Assembly (NCBI GenBank): GCA_037045145.1
Contig: JBAOIA010000011.1
Location: 186,001 to 250,000, forward strand
DNA: 64,000 nt
Source: Bacteroidia bacterium
GTDB taxonomy: Bacteria > Bacteroidota > Bacteroidia > AKYH767-A > OLB10
Reading direction: 5' to 3'
In this document: piece after piece, positions 26,726 through 35,228 of the stretch
Layout of the letters: each line of letters starts with the position of its first letter
Numbering within the stretch: position 1 is the stretch's first letter
Notes under the pieces: generated by a model
Database searches by the model: none
Told to the model about the DNA's origin: nothing
What the model saw: the letters and a program-made list of their open reading frames with translations, nothing else
Made by a program: the position numbers and the translations under genes

Positions 26726-27657
26726 ACAATGAAAAACTAATTAATGAAATTGAAAATAAATATCAGCAAACAGGTGAAAATTCAGAAACCTATCTGAAAG
26801 GACTTTTACATGCAAAACCCATTACCTATTGGGACTATGTAGAAGTTGAAACACTTTTATCGCTGCAAAGACCCAGAACGAATTTCAAAGACGAAGAAAT
26901 TTTTGTGATGTATCATCAGGTCACAGAGCTTGTATTGAAAATGATGGTACATGAAATAAAACAAATGGTTTTTGATCCATTTGCAGAACACATTTGGATT
27001 GATAAAATCAACCGCCTCAACCGTTATACATCCATGCTGATAACCTCCTTTGATGTTATGAAATATGGAATGAACTATGATGATTACAATACTTTCAGAA
27101 GTACACTGGCTCCTGCAAGTGGATTTCAATCGGCACAATTCCGATTCATTGAAATTTACCTGACACGATTGGAAAATTTAATGAATGAAGAAGGAAGAAA
27201 AAGATTAGGAAACAATCCATCAATAGAAGATTATTTTGAACATATCTATTGGAAAGATGCAGGTATAGACCGTAAGACAGGAAAAAAATCTATGACTTTA
27301 AAACTGTTTGAAGAAAAATATTTAGCAAGCTTCATTGCACTAGCAAAAAAAGTAGAAGGCAACACTATAGAAGATAAAGTGATGCAAATGGGAAATTGTT
27401 CTGATGCGCTTAAAACGAAGTTAAAAGAATTTGATCACATGTATAATGTAGCCTGGCCAATAGTTCATCTTGAAACAGCACAGCATTATCTCGATTTAAA
27501 AGGAGAAAACAAAGCTGCTACCGGTGGAAGCGAATGGAAAAAGTATTTACATCCAAAATATCAACAAAGAAAATTCTTCCCTTCATTATGGACGAAAGAA
27601 GAAATTGCAAACTGGGGAAGCAACGAATTTCAAACTACAACGAATAACAAATCATAA
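26722..27657 (+). CDS. Tryptophan 2,3-dioxygenase
   Basis: 311-residue haem enzyme that opens the indole ring of L-tryptophan to N-formylkynurenine with O2. Family features are YWDYVEVETLLSLQRPRTNF near residue 37, the distal-pocket MYHQVTELVLKMMVHE near residue 64 and FRSTLAPASGFQSAQFRFIE near residue 125, a hallmark motif. Length is slightly above the bacterial norm. The ATG overlaps the TGA of the upstream membrane-protein frame, which is coupled to the haemoglobin gene. No kynureninase or kynurenine formamidase gene is nearby, so the function in this context, breakdown or redox related, is open. Confidence 0.92.
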   Translation: MNNEKLINEIENKYQQTGENSETYLKGLLHAKPITYWDYVEVETLLSLQRPRTNFKDEEIFVMYHQVTELVLKMMVHEIKQMVFDPFAEHIWIDKINRLNRYTSMLITSFDVMKYGMNYDDYNTFRSTLAPASGFQSAQFRFIEIYLTRLENLMNEEGRKRLGNNPSIEDYFEHIYWKDAGIDRKTGKKSMTLKLFEEKYLASFIALAKKVEGNTIEDKVMQMGNCSDALKTKLKEFDHMYNVAWPIVHLETAQHYLDLKGENKAATGGSEWKKYLHPKYQQRKFFPSLWTKEEIANWGSNEFQTTTNNKS

Positions 27658-27679
27658 TAATAGCACCGTTTTGATTCTA

Positions 27680-27732
27680 AAAGCAACTTGTTTGCTTTAA
27701 TATCTGAAAAAAACTTTACCATTTTCAGATAT
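27680..27732. promoter_or_regulatory. Two adjacent inverted repeats between tryptophan dioxygenase and methyltransferase genes
   Basis: First repeat: AAAGCAA (27680-27686) and TTGCTTT (27692-27698), 5-nt loop. Second repeat: ATATCTGAAAA (27700-27710) and TTTTCAGATAT (27722-27732), a perfect 11-11-11 dyad. Neither is followed by a T-run, so an operator or attenuator is as likely as a terminator. Confidence 0.5.
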
Positions 27733-27819
27733 CCTCTCACCCAACACCTGCACTGTCAAATAGATTCAGAACTTGTGGTTATTATTTATTAATTATTAAA
27801 GATCATAAAATAAATAATC

Positions 27820-28590
27820 ATGGATACTAAAGATATACAGAAAGCACATGGCCACTGGATATTGGCCAAAATGGGTAAAAGGGTGTTACGCCCCGGTGGT
27901 AAAGAACTTACCAAGAAATTAATTGATAGCTTAGCTTTTAACGCTTCAGATGACGTAGTTGAGTTTGCTCCCGGAATGGGATTTACAGCATCTCTTACAC
28001 TTGCGCACAAACTACATTCGTATGTTGGTATAGATGCTGATGAAGATATTGTGAGAATGTTAAGTAAAAAACTACAAAGTGCGCAAGCATCTTTTAATCT
28101 CGGAAATGCATCTCAAACAAATCTCAAAAGCGCATCAAAGGATAAAGTTTATGGAGAAGCTATGCTAACCATGCATGCCGATCATAGAAAGTCTGAAATT
28201 ATCAGAGAAGCACATCGCATTCTCAAAAAAGGAGGCTGGTATGCCATTCATGAATTAGGTCTTACCAATGTAGATGAAACATTAAAAAGCAAAATTCAAA
28301 GAGATTTGGCTTTATCAATAAAAGTTAATGCCCGTCCACTCACTGAAAACGAATGGAAACATTTGCTGGAACAGGAAGGTTTTACTGTAAAAAAAGTTAT
28401 GACCAACGGCATGCACCTTCTTGAAATGAATCGGATAATAGATGATGAAGGTTTGATAGGAGCTGCAAAAATCAGTTGGAACATTCTCACGCATCCAAAA
28501 GCAAGAAAAAGAATTCTTGAAATGAGAAAAGTATTCAAACAGTATCAAAATCACATGAATGCAATTGCAATAATTGCTGAAAAACTTTAA
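27820..28590 (+). CDS. Class I SAM-dependent methyltransferase
   Basis: 256-residue soluble methyltransferase. The SAM-binding motif is VVEFAPGMGFTASLTLAHKL near residue 45, followed by YVGIDADEDIV and AHRILKKGGWYAIHELGLT near residue 128. The C-terminal third (KISWNILTHPKARKRILEMR) is helical. No substrate motif is recognised. It lies 162 nt after tryptophan dioxygenase, behind two inverted repeats, and 11 nt before the Fe-S repair gene, so it belongs to the second half of the stress cluster. A link to NO or Fe-S repair is inference from position only. Confidence 0.82.
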   Translation: MDTKDIQKAHGHWILAKMGKRVLRPGGKELTKKLIDSLAFNASDDVVEFAPGMGFTASLTLAHKLHSYVGIDADEDIVRMLSKKLQSAQASFNLGNASQTNLKSASKDKVYGEAMLTMHADHRKSEIIREAHRILKKGGWYAIHELGLTNVDETLKSKIQRDLALSIKVNARPLTENEWKHLLEQEGFTVKKVMTNGMHLLEMNRIIDDEGLIGAAKISWNILTHPKARKRILEMRKVFKQYQNHMNAIAIIAEKL

Positions 28591-28601
28591 AAATAAAAAT
28601 T

Positions 28602-29330
28602 ATGCAAATCACAAAAGACACTATTGTTGGCGACTTGGTTGCTAAAGACTACCGAACAGCAACAGTTTTTAAACAAAACGGTATAGATTTTTGTTGTAAT
28701 GGTAATCGCACACTCGAAGAGGTGTGCAAACAAAAAGAAATGTCTGTAACAAACATCATTGGTGAACTAAATCAGGTTTCGCAGCAAATATCAGCAGCAC
28801 AGACTGATTTTAATTCCTGGCCATTGGATTTACTTGCCGACTACATTGAGAAAAAACATCATCGTTATGTAGAAGAAAAAATTCAGGAGATAAAACCCTA
28901 TTTAGATAAAATTTGCAAAGTACATGGTGAACATCATCCGGAGTTGTATGAAATCAACCAACTTTTTAACGATTCTGCGGGCGAGTTAGCCATGCACATG
29001 AAAAAAGAAGAGTTGATTCTATTTCCGGCAGTAAGAAGAATGGTGAAAGCACAAATGCAAAAAACAACACCTGAAAGACCACAGTTTGGATCGGTAAATA
29101 ATCCGATTAAAATGATGATGCATGAACATAATAACGAAGGTGAGCGTTTCAGAAAAATTGAGGAGTTAAGCAACAAATACAATCCACCACAGGACGCTTG
29201 CAACACATACAGAGTATCGTTTGCCATGCTCAAAGAATTTGAAGATGACTTGCACTTGCATATTCATCTCGAAAATAATATCCTTTTTCCAAAGGCATTA
29301 GAACTTGAAAAACACATATATCATGAGTGA
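28602..29330 (+). CDS. Iron-sulfur cluster repair di-iron protein (ScdA/YtfE/RIC)
   Basis: 242-residue di-iron protein that restores Fe-S clusters damaged by NO or peroxide. The N-terminal ScdA_N domain contains VGDLVAKDYRTATVFKQNGI and DFCCNGNRTLEEVC with the conserved CC pair. The C-terminal hemerythrin-like domain supplies His and Glu ligands in KKHHRYVEE, HGEHHPELYEI, MKKEELILFP, MMHEHNNEGE and LHIHLENNILFPKA. Length and order are standard for RIC. Its end overlaps the start of the next hemerythrin gene (ATGAGTGA). The suf operon lies just beyond, so repair and assembly genes are close neighbours. Confidence 0.95.
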   Translation: MQITKDTIVGDLVAKDYRTATVFKQNGIDFCCNGNRTLEEVCKQKEMSVTNIIGELNQVSQQISAAQTDFNSWPLDLLADYIEKKHHRYVEEKIQEIKPYLDKICKVHGEHHPELYEINQLFNDSAGELAMHMKKEELILFPAVRRMVKAQMQKTTPERPQFGSVNNPIKMMMHEHNNEGERFRKIEELSNKYNPPQDACNTYRVSFAMLKEFEDDLHLHIHLENNILFPKALELEKHIYHE

Positions 29331-29787
29331 GCCGATAAAAAGAAATGAAGCACTTAAGCCAATAAGTCGCGATCATCATCACGCCCTCTTGCTGGGCTGG
29401 AAAATCAGACAGGGAATAAAGAATAAAATACCTGCCGAAAGAATTAAAAAATATGTTGATTGGTTTTGGTCAAGTTATCTTGAAAATCATTTTGAGTTGG
29501 AAGAAAATAACTTGTATCCGGTATTAGGAAGCGATCATGCAAGCATTAAAAAAGCTATGCAGCATCATGAAAAGCTTAGGAATCTTTTTCTTAGTAAAGA
29601 ACAAACCATTCAACAATTGGATGAATTACAAAACGAACTTGACAGGCACATTCGTTTTGAAGAAAGAGAGTTGTTTAATGAAATTCAAAATGCAGCATCG
29701 GCAAAACAATTACAAGACATGGCTGCAGTGCACAATGAACCATTTCATGACAACTACAGTGATGAGTTTTGGGTGGCTAAAAAATAG
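29323..29787 (+). CDS. Hemerythrin-like (HHE) domain protein
   Basis: 154-residue four-helix protein predicted to bind a di-iron site. Ligand candidates are ISRDHHHALLLGWKI near residue 18, ENHFELEENNLYPVL near residue 54, MQHHEKLRNLF near residue 77 and RHIRFEERELFNEI near residue 108. The start is placed at the ATG at 29323, which overlaps the RIC stop; an in-frame ATG at 29305 would add six residues. Such stand-alone HHE proteins bind O2, NO or iron. Probably translated together with RIC. It ends with TAG, showing that TAG is a normal stop here. Confidence 0.87.
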   Translation: MSEPIKRNEALKPISRDHHHALLLGWKIRQGIKNKIPAERIKKYVDWFWSSYLENHFELEENNLYPVLGSDHASIKKAMQHHEKLRNLFLSKEQTIQQLDELQNELDRHIRFEERELFNEIQNAASAKQLQDMAAVHNEPFHDNYSDEFWVAKK

Positions 29788-29817
29788 TTTTCTAATATTT
29801 CAGACCAAGGGCATTAA

Positions 29818-29830
29818 ATCACATTGTGAT
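29818..29830. promoter_or_regulatory. Palindrome upstream of the NADH dehydrogenase gene
   Basis: ATCACA, T, TGTGAT forms a 13-bp perfect palindrome 36 nt before the start at 29867 and 30 nt after the hemerythrin stop. It could be an operator; no protein is assigned. Confidence 0.35.
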
Positions 29831-29866
29831 GTTTAACGCAACATCAGTTTTTTAAAGAGCTTTTAT

Positions 29867-31138
29867 ATGAATATTCCTGATCTGAAAATTCCACGTGTTG
29901 TTATAATCGGTTGCGGCTTCGGTGGATTACAATTAGCCAAATCACTCCGCAATGCTCGTGTGCAAATAGTGATGTTTGACACAAACAACTATCATACTTT
30001 TCAACCTCTACTTTATCAGGTTGCCACTTCGGGTTTGGAGCCCGATTCTATTGCCTATCCCATCCGAAAAATTTTTAAGAAACAAAAAAACTTTCTTTTT
30101 CGTTGGGGAAAGGTAGAAAATATAATTCCTGAAAAAAACACCGTTCAAACTACAGTTGGGGAAATAACTTACGACTATCTGGTAATTGCTACCGGAACAA
30201 CAACTAATTATTTTGGTAATGCTGACATAGCTCAACATGCCATGCCAATGAAATCCGTCATTGAAGCAATTAACCTCCGTAGTTTAATACTTCAAAATTT
30301 TGAACAGGCATTGCTCACGCAAAGTTTAAAAGAGCAAGAGGCTTTAATGACATTCACCGTTGTTGGTGGTGGCCCAACAGGTGTTGAACTTGCAGGGGCC
30401 TTGTGTGAGTTAAAAAAACATGTGCTGCCAAACGACTACCCCGAACTTGATTTCAGAAAAATGCGTGTGCTGCTTATTGAAGGCACAAACACTGTTCTGC
30501 AGGCAATGAGTAAGGTAAACCAGCATCGTGCATTAAAATATTTAGAAGAGTTAGGATGTGAAGTTTGGCTGGAAACACAGGTGTCGTCTTATAATGGCGA
30601 AGAAGTAGTTTTTAAAAACAATAAAGTATTGCCAAGTAAAAATCTTCTTTGGGCTGCAGGAATTAAAGGCGTTACAATTTCCGGCTTAAGTGACGATGCC
30701 CTTAATAATCGGGGGCGATATATTGTTGACGAATATTGTAAGATAAAAGGTTATGAAAATATATTTGCTATTGGTGACGTTGCAAGTATGACTACTACAA
30801 ACCTTGCTAACGGACATCCACAGGTGGCACCGGTTGCAATTCAGATGGCACAATTGCTTGCTGAAAACATACAGCAGGAGATAAGGCAACAGCCGATTAA
30901 AAAATTCAAATATTTTGACAAAGGCACAATGGCAACCGTTGGAAGAAACAGAGCGGTAACAGAATCTTTCAATATTCGTTTTGGAGGTTTTGCAGGATGG
31001 ATGGTGTGGATGGCATTACATTTAATGCTGCTTGTCGGATTTCGAAACAAGGTGGTGGTATTCATTAACTGGTTGTGGAACTATATTAACTATGACAGAA
31101 ATATCAGATTGATTATTCCTCCTTATAAGAGGAAATAG
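29867..31138 (+). CDS. Type II NADH dehydrogenase-like FAD oxidoreductase (NDH-2)
   Basis: 423-residue membrane-associated flavoprotein that passes electrons from NADH to quinone without pumping protons. The FAD-binding motif is VVIIGCGFGGLQLAKSL near residue 11, the conserved FQPLLYQVATSGLEPDSIAY near residue 45, the NADH-binding fold is VVGGGPTGVELAGAL near residue 165, and the FAD-closing motif is IFAIGDVASM near residue 300. A C-terminal hydrophobic helix (GWMVWMALHLMLLVGF) anchors it to the membrane. It follows the hemerythrin gene by 79 nt and converges with the suf operon. In the stress cluster it may bypass NO-sensitive complex I. Confidence 0.9.
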   Translation: MNIPDLKIPRVVIIGCGFGGLQLAKSLRNARVQIVMFDTNNYHTFQPLLYQVATSGLEPDSIAYPIRKIFKKQKNFLFRWGKVENIIPEKNTVQTTVGEITYDYLVIATGTTTNYFGNADIAQHAMPMKSVIEAINLRSLILQNFEQALLTQSLKEQEALMTFTVVGGGPTGVELAGALCELKKHVLPNDYPELDFRKMRVLLIEGTNTVLQAMSKVNQHRALKYLEELGCEVWLETQVSSYNGEEVVFKNNKVLPSKNLLWAAGIKGVTISGLSDDALNNRGRYIVDEYCKIKGYENIFAIGDVASMTTTNLANGHPQVAPVAIQMAQLLAENIQQEIRQQPIKKFKYFDKGTMATVGRNRAVTESFNIRFGGFAGWMVWMALHLMLLVGFRNKVVVFINWLWNYINYDRNIRLIIPPYKRK

Positions 31139-31180
31139 TTTCTGATTAAATCTATAATAATTCTAAAGGAAGGAAATCTA

Positions 31181-31205
31181 ACTTCGTAAATACGGTAACC
31201 GAAGT
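31181..31205. terminator. Possible hairpin between convergent NDH-2 and sufD genes
   Basis: ACTTCG (31181-31186) pairs with CGAAGT (31200-31205), with a 13-nt loop. It sits in the 76-nt gap between convergent genes. The stem is short and the T-run is weak, so this is tentative. Confidence 0.3.
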
Positions 31206-31214
31206 GTATTTCAA

Positions 31215-32519
31215 TTACTCTTCAAATTCAACCGTAGTATTTAACTTTTGTGATAGTAGCTTTAACAAGTTTGATTTAAGCGCATCATTATTGATTTTTT
31301 CAATAACATCACTGGCAAATGCATAATTCAGTAAAGCTCGTGCATCGCGTTCACCAATACCACGCGAACGAAAATAAAACAATGCATCATCATCCAGCTG
31401 ACCTGTGGTTGCGCCATGTGAGCATTTTACATCATCTGCAAAAATTTCTAATTGTGGCTTAGCATTCATCACGGCAGTATTACTCAACAATACATTCTTA
31501 CTGCTTTGAAAAGCATTGGTCTTCTGTGCATCTTTTCGAACAAAAATCTTTCCGTTAAAAACCCCTTGTGAATGGTCGTCCAAAATATTTTTGTACAACT
31601 GATTACTTTCACAGTTTGGACTTGCATGGTCCACCACTGTATGATTATCCACCACCTGATAGCCATCAGCAACAGTGAGTCCATTCAGATGCGCACAGGC
31701 ATTGGGTTCACTTAAAATAATTTCAAGGTTGTTGCGAACTAAAGCACCGCCCATTGTTACAGTAAATATATCAAATACAGCATTGCGTTGTACACGGGCA
31801 TAAACTCTGTTAATATGGTTGGCATTACTGTTTTCATTCTGTTTGATGTCGAATTCAACAACTGCATTTTCACCTATAAGAAATTCTGTCACCGTATTTG
31901 TGAGTGATGGGAAATTATTGAGTGAATGATAAGTTGCTATTACCTGAAATGTTGAATTTTTTCCGGCAACAACTATACATTTAGGGTGTGCTGCAACAGC
32001 TTCTACTTGCGAATCGTTAACATGAAGAAGATGAATAGCCATTGGCATACGGCAATCATCAGGAACATGAATCATGATACCGCCCTGATGAAAAGCAGTA
32101 TTCAAAGCATGAAAAGGTTCGTCTTCCGAATTACGCAAAGTCTCTAAATACAGCTCTGCTTCTCTGCTTTCGAGCGAATAAATACTGAAAGGGTGTTTGT
32201 GGCTTTGATGTCCGGAAAACTCAGAACAATAACGTCCATTCATAAAAACCAAATTCACAGTATCGCTGCCTGCATCGTTGAATTGCTCAAGGTCTGAAGC
32301 TTTCAATTGTGATACTACCACACGGTGATTGTATTTTGTCTCACTGATAGGTTTCAGGTTAAGATACTTCCACTCTTCATGTTTTGAATCAGGAAATCCT
32401 TTCTCTAAAAATTTATTTAATGCTTCGAGCCGCAATTTTTGCAGCCCGTCAAAGGGAATATTCTCTTCGGCAATGCTTGTTTCGTTAGTCACAGAAAGTG
32501 TATCAACAGATGAGTTCAC
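31215..32519 (-). CDS. sufD: Fe-S cluster assembly protein SufD
   Basis: 434-residue beta-helix protein that joins SufB and SufC in the SufBC2D scaffold. The N-terminal helical part has DGLQKLRLEALNKFLEKGF near residue 24 and HEEWKYLNLKPISET, the hallmark KxxEWKYTxL motif. The C-terminal part has KNILDDHSQGVFNGKIFVRK, the FxGxI segment, and DDVKCSHGATTGQLDDDALF, where the conserved Cys/His of the SufB/SufD interface lie, followed by RSRGIGERDARALLNYAF. It is the last gene of the operon and no sufS follows it. Confidence 0.96.
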   Translation of the reverse strand: MNSSVDTLSVTNETSIAEENIPFDGLQKLRLEALNKFLEKGFPDSKHEEWKYLNLKPISETKYNHRVVVSQLKASDLEQFNDAGSDTVNLVFMNGRYCSEFSGHQSHKHPFSIYSLESREAELYLETLRNSEDEPFHALNTAFHQGGIMIHVPDDCRMPMAIHLLHVNDSQVEAVAAHPKCIVVAGKNSTFQVIATYHSLNNFPSLTNTVTEFLIGENAVVEFDIKQNENSNANHINRVYARVQRNAVFDIFTVTMGGALVRNNLEIILSEPNACAHLNGLTVADGYQVVDNHTVVDHASPNCESNQLYKNILDDHSQGVFNGKIFVRKDAQKTNAFQSSKNVLLSNTAVMNAKPQLEIFADDVKCSHGATTGQLDDDALFYFRSRGIGERDARALLNYAFASDVIEKINNDALKSNLLKLLSQKLNTTVEFEE

Positions 32520-32530
32520 AATAATCAGGT

Positions 32531-33283
32531 TTAAATTTCAACTTCTTCTTTTATCCAATCATATCCTTTCTCTTCCAGCTCAAGCGCCAGTTCTTTAGGA
32601 CCGCTCTTTACAATTTTTCCCTTATACAAAACGTGTACAACATCAGGAACTATGTAGTCAAGCAATCGCTGATAGTGAGTAATGACAATGAAAGATCGTT
32701 TGCCATCACGTAATGCATTGATACCATCGGATACAATTCTGAGCGCATCTATATCAAGTCCTGAGTCGGTTTCATCAAGTACACATAACTCCGGTTCAAG
32801 CATGGCCATCTGAAAAATTTCATTACGTTTTTTTTCACCTCCACTGAATCCCTCATTAACGCTGCGCTGTGTCATACTTTTATCCATCTTCACCAACTGC
32901 ATTTTATCTTTCATCAGCTTTAAAAAATCTTTTGAATCGAGTGCATCCAAACCTTTTGACTTACGCACTTCATTAACTGCTGTTTTCAGGAAGTTGGCAT
33001 TACTTACACCCGGTATTTCAATCGGATACTGAAATGCAAGGAATATTCCTTTTCGTGCTCTGTCTTCGGGAGAAAGCTCTATAAGATCCTCACCGTGAAA
33101 CGATATTTCTCCTTCATTAACTTCATAAGCTTCGCGTCCTGCAAGTACCGATGCCAATGTACTTTTTCCTGAACCATTAGGCCCCATAATGGCATGAACT
33201 TCTCCGGGATTTACCTGAAGGTTTAGTCCGTTTAATATTTCTTTACCTTCGACTGAGGCATGTAGATTTTTAATGTTTAACAT
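32531..33283 (-). CDS. sufC: Fe-S cluster assembly ATPase SufC
   Basis: 250-residue ABC-type ATPase that drives conformational change in the SufBCD scaffold. Walker A is GPNGSGKSTLASVLAG near residue 34, the signature is FSGGEKKRNEIFQMA near residue 145, Walker B is ELCVLDETDSGLDIDALRI near residue 165 and the H-loop is FIVITHYQRLLDYI. The ETDSGLD motif is diagnostic for SufC rather than a transporter. It lies 11 nt before sufD and 44 nt after sufB. Confidence 0.97.
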   Translation of the reverse strand: MLNIKNLHASVEGKEILNGLNLQVNPGEVHAIMGPNGSGKSTLASVLAGREAYEVNEGEISFHGEDLIELSPEDRARKGIFLAFQYPIEIPGVSNANFLKTAVNEVRKSKGLDALDSKDFLKLMKDKMQLVKMDKSMTQRSVNEGFSGGEKKRNEIFQMAMLEPELCVLDETDSGLDIDALRIVSDGINALRDGKRSFIVITHYQRLLDYIVPDVVHVLYKGKIVKSGPKELALELEEKGYDWIKEEVEI

Positions 33284-33327
33284 ACTTTTTTTACAAACTT
33301 TATTCTTCTGACTACTATATTTAAATT

Positions 33328-34773
33328 TTATCCGACTGATCCTTCCAATGAAACCGCCAATAGTTTTTGTGCTTCAACAGCAAACTCCATTGGCAACTGA
33401 TTAAACACTTCTTTGCAATATCCATTTACTATAAGTCCGATTGCATCTTCAGTAGAGATGCCTCGCTGATTGCAATAAAATATCTGATCTTCTCCAACTT
33501 TTGATGTTGTGGCCTCGTGCTCAACTTTGGCTGTTGGATTTGCACACTCCAGATAAGGAAAGGTATGTGCACCGCATTTATCGCCAAGCAGTAATGAATC
33601 GCATTGCGAAAAATTTCGTGCTTTCTCTGCCTGTTTACCAATGCGGACTAAGCCACGATAACTATTGTTGCTGCGACCTCCGCTAATTCCTTTACTGATG
33701 ATAGTGCTGCGTGTATGTTTCCCAATGTGAATCATTTTTGTTCCGGTATCGGCTTGCTGAAAATTGTTGGTTAATGCAACAGAATAAAATTCGCCTGTTG
33801 AATAATCACCTTTTAATATTACACTTGGATATTTCCATGTAACAGCACTGCCTGTTTCAACCTGTGTCCAGCTTATTTTAGAACGTTCTCCTGCACACAG
33901 TCCCCGCTTGGTAACAAAATTAAAAATACCTCCGCGACCTTCCTTGTCACCCGGATACCAGTTCTGTACCGTACTGTATTTTACCTGTGCATCGGTATGT
34001 GCATAAATTTCTACTACCGCTGCATGCAATTGATTCTCGTCACGCTTTGGAGCTGTACATCCTTCGAGATAGCTAACATAAGCACCTTCATCAGCTATAA
34101 TAAGTGTTCTTTCAAATTGACCTGTGCCTGCTGAGTTAATTCGGAAATATGTACTCAACTCCATTGGGCAACGTACACCTTTAGGAATATAACAAAATGA
34201 ACCGTCACTAAAAACGGCACTGTTTAAAGCAGCATAAAAATTGTCGGTATAGGGAACCACGCTGCCCATATATTTTTTTACCAGTTCAGGATGTTCCTGA
34301 ACAGCTTCGCTGAACGATGAAAATATTATTCCCAACTTACTTAACTCGTTCCTAAACGTAGTTTTGACACTAACACTATCTATCACTGCATCAACAGCTA
34401 CACCCGCAAGGCGTTTTTGCTCAAGCAATGAAATTCCAAGTTTATCAAATGTAGCTTTGATTTCCGGATCAAGTTCGTCTAAACTGTTGAGTTGTTTCTT
34501 GGGCTTAGGTGCAGAGTAGTAAATGATATCCTGAAAATCAACTTTTGGATAGTTTACATTAGCCCACTGTGGCTCCTGCATTTTTTGCCAGTGACGGAAT
34601 GCTTTTAAACGGAATTCAAGCATCCACTCGGGTTCTTTTTTCTTGGCCGAAATAAATCGTACAATGTCTTCTGATAAACCTTTGGGAGCATTCTCCGATT
34701 CAATGTTACTTACAAATCCCCACTTATACTCGCCACTCGTTACCTCATCTATTATTTTTAAATCTTCGCTCAC
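33328..34773 (-). CDS. sufB: Fe-S cluster assembly protein SufB
   Basis: 481-residue scaffold protein on which new Fe-S clusters form. Diagnostic segments are EPEWMLEFRLKAFRHW near residue 47, SGSVVPYTDNFYAALNSAVF-like GSVVPYTDNFYAALNSAVF near residue 170, CYIPKGVRCPMELSTYFRIN near residue 194, and the C-terminal CDSLLLGDKCGAHTFPYLE near residue 400 with the catalytic Cys, followed by NQRGISTEDAIGLIVNGY. Length is standard. It is second in the operon, 73 nt after the iscA-like gene. Confidence 0.97.
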   Translation of the reverse strand: MSEDLKIIDEVTSGEYKWGFVSNIESENAPKGLSEDIVRFISAKKKEPEWMLEFRLKAFRHWQKMQEPQWANVNYPKVDFQDIIYYSAPKPKKQLNSLDELDPEIKATFDKLGISLLEQKRLAGVAVDAVIDSVSVKTTFRNELSKLGIIFSSFSEAVQEHPELVKKYMGSVVPYTDNFYAALNSAVFSDGSFCYIPKGVRCPMELSTYFRINSAGTGQFERTLIIADEGAYVSYLEGCTAPKRDENQLHAAVVEIYAHTDAQVKYSTVQNWYPGDKEGRGGIFNFVTKRGLCAGERSKISWTQVETGSAVTWKYPSVILKGDYSTGEFYSVALTNNFQQADTGTKMIHIGKHTRSTIISKGISGGRSNNSYRGLVRIGKQAEKARNFSQCDSLLLGDKCGAHTFPYLECANPTAKVEHEATTSKVGEDQIFYCNQRGISTEDAIGLIVNGYCKEVFNQLPMEFAVEAQKLLAVSLEGSVG

Positions 34774-34846
34774 TGTTTTACAAAATTTGTTTATTTAGAT
34801 TATTTCTAAAATTACTTATTGGATAAAAAAAATTTACCTACATAGT

Positions 34847-35173
34847 TTATACTGCAAAGCTTTCTCCGCAACCACAAGTTCTTGAGGCATTAGGGTTATT
34901 AAACTGAAACCCTTTGCCATTTAAACCATCTGTATAATCAAGTTCTGTACCTACTAAATACAAAAACGATTTTCTGTCGCATACTATTTTTATTCCCTTA
35001 TCTTCAAACACTTTATCTTCCGGTTTTAGCTCTGTATCAAAAACCAACATATAGGTTAAGCCCGAACATCCGCCTCCTTCTACACCAACGCGAATAAATG
35101 CATTGGCAGGCTTGTTCTCTGCTTGCATTAAACTTAAGGCTTTTGATTTGGCTTTTTCAGTTACTGTTATCAT
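34847..35173 (-). CDS. A-type Fe-S carrier protein (IscA/SufA-like)
   Basis: 108-residue carrier that takes clusters from the Suf scaffold to target proteins. It begins MITVTEKAKSKALSLM and has the three conserved cysteines in EGGGCSGLTYML near residue 35 and ASRTCGCGESF near the end. The start at 35173 is chosen because the promoter (start site near 35191) makes a frame beginning at 35200 impossible for the main transcript. It is the first gene of the suf operon, as in many Bacteroidota. Confidence 0.93.
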   Translation of the reverse strand: MITVTEKAKSKALSLMQAENKPANAFIRVGVEGGGCSGLTYMLVFDTELKPEDKVFEDKGIKIVCDRKSFLYLVGTELDYTDGLNGKGFQFNNPNASRTCGCGESFAV

Positions 35174-35197
35174 TTTCAAGTACTTATAAAAGTGGTG

Positions 35198-35228
35198 CAA
35201 AGATAGGCTTAATTGATGTTATAGTCAA
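35198..35228 (-). promoter_or_regulatory. Promoter of the suf operon
   Basis: On the minus strand TTG (35228-35226), 20 nt, then TATCTTTG (35205-35198), a good match to TTG-N19/20-TAnnTTTG. The expected start near 35191 leaves an 18-nt leader before the iscA-like start at 35173. No palindrome like the Rrf2 operator is present here. Confidence 0.6.
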
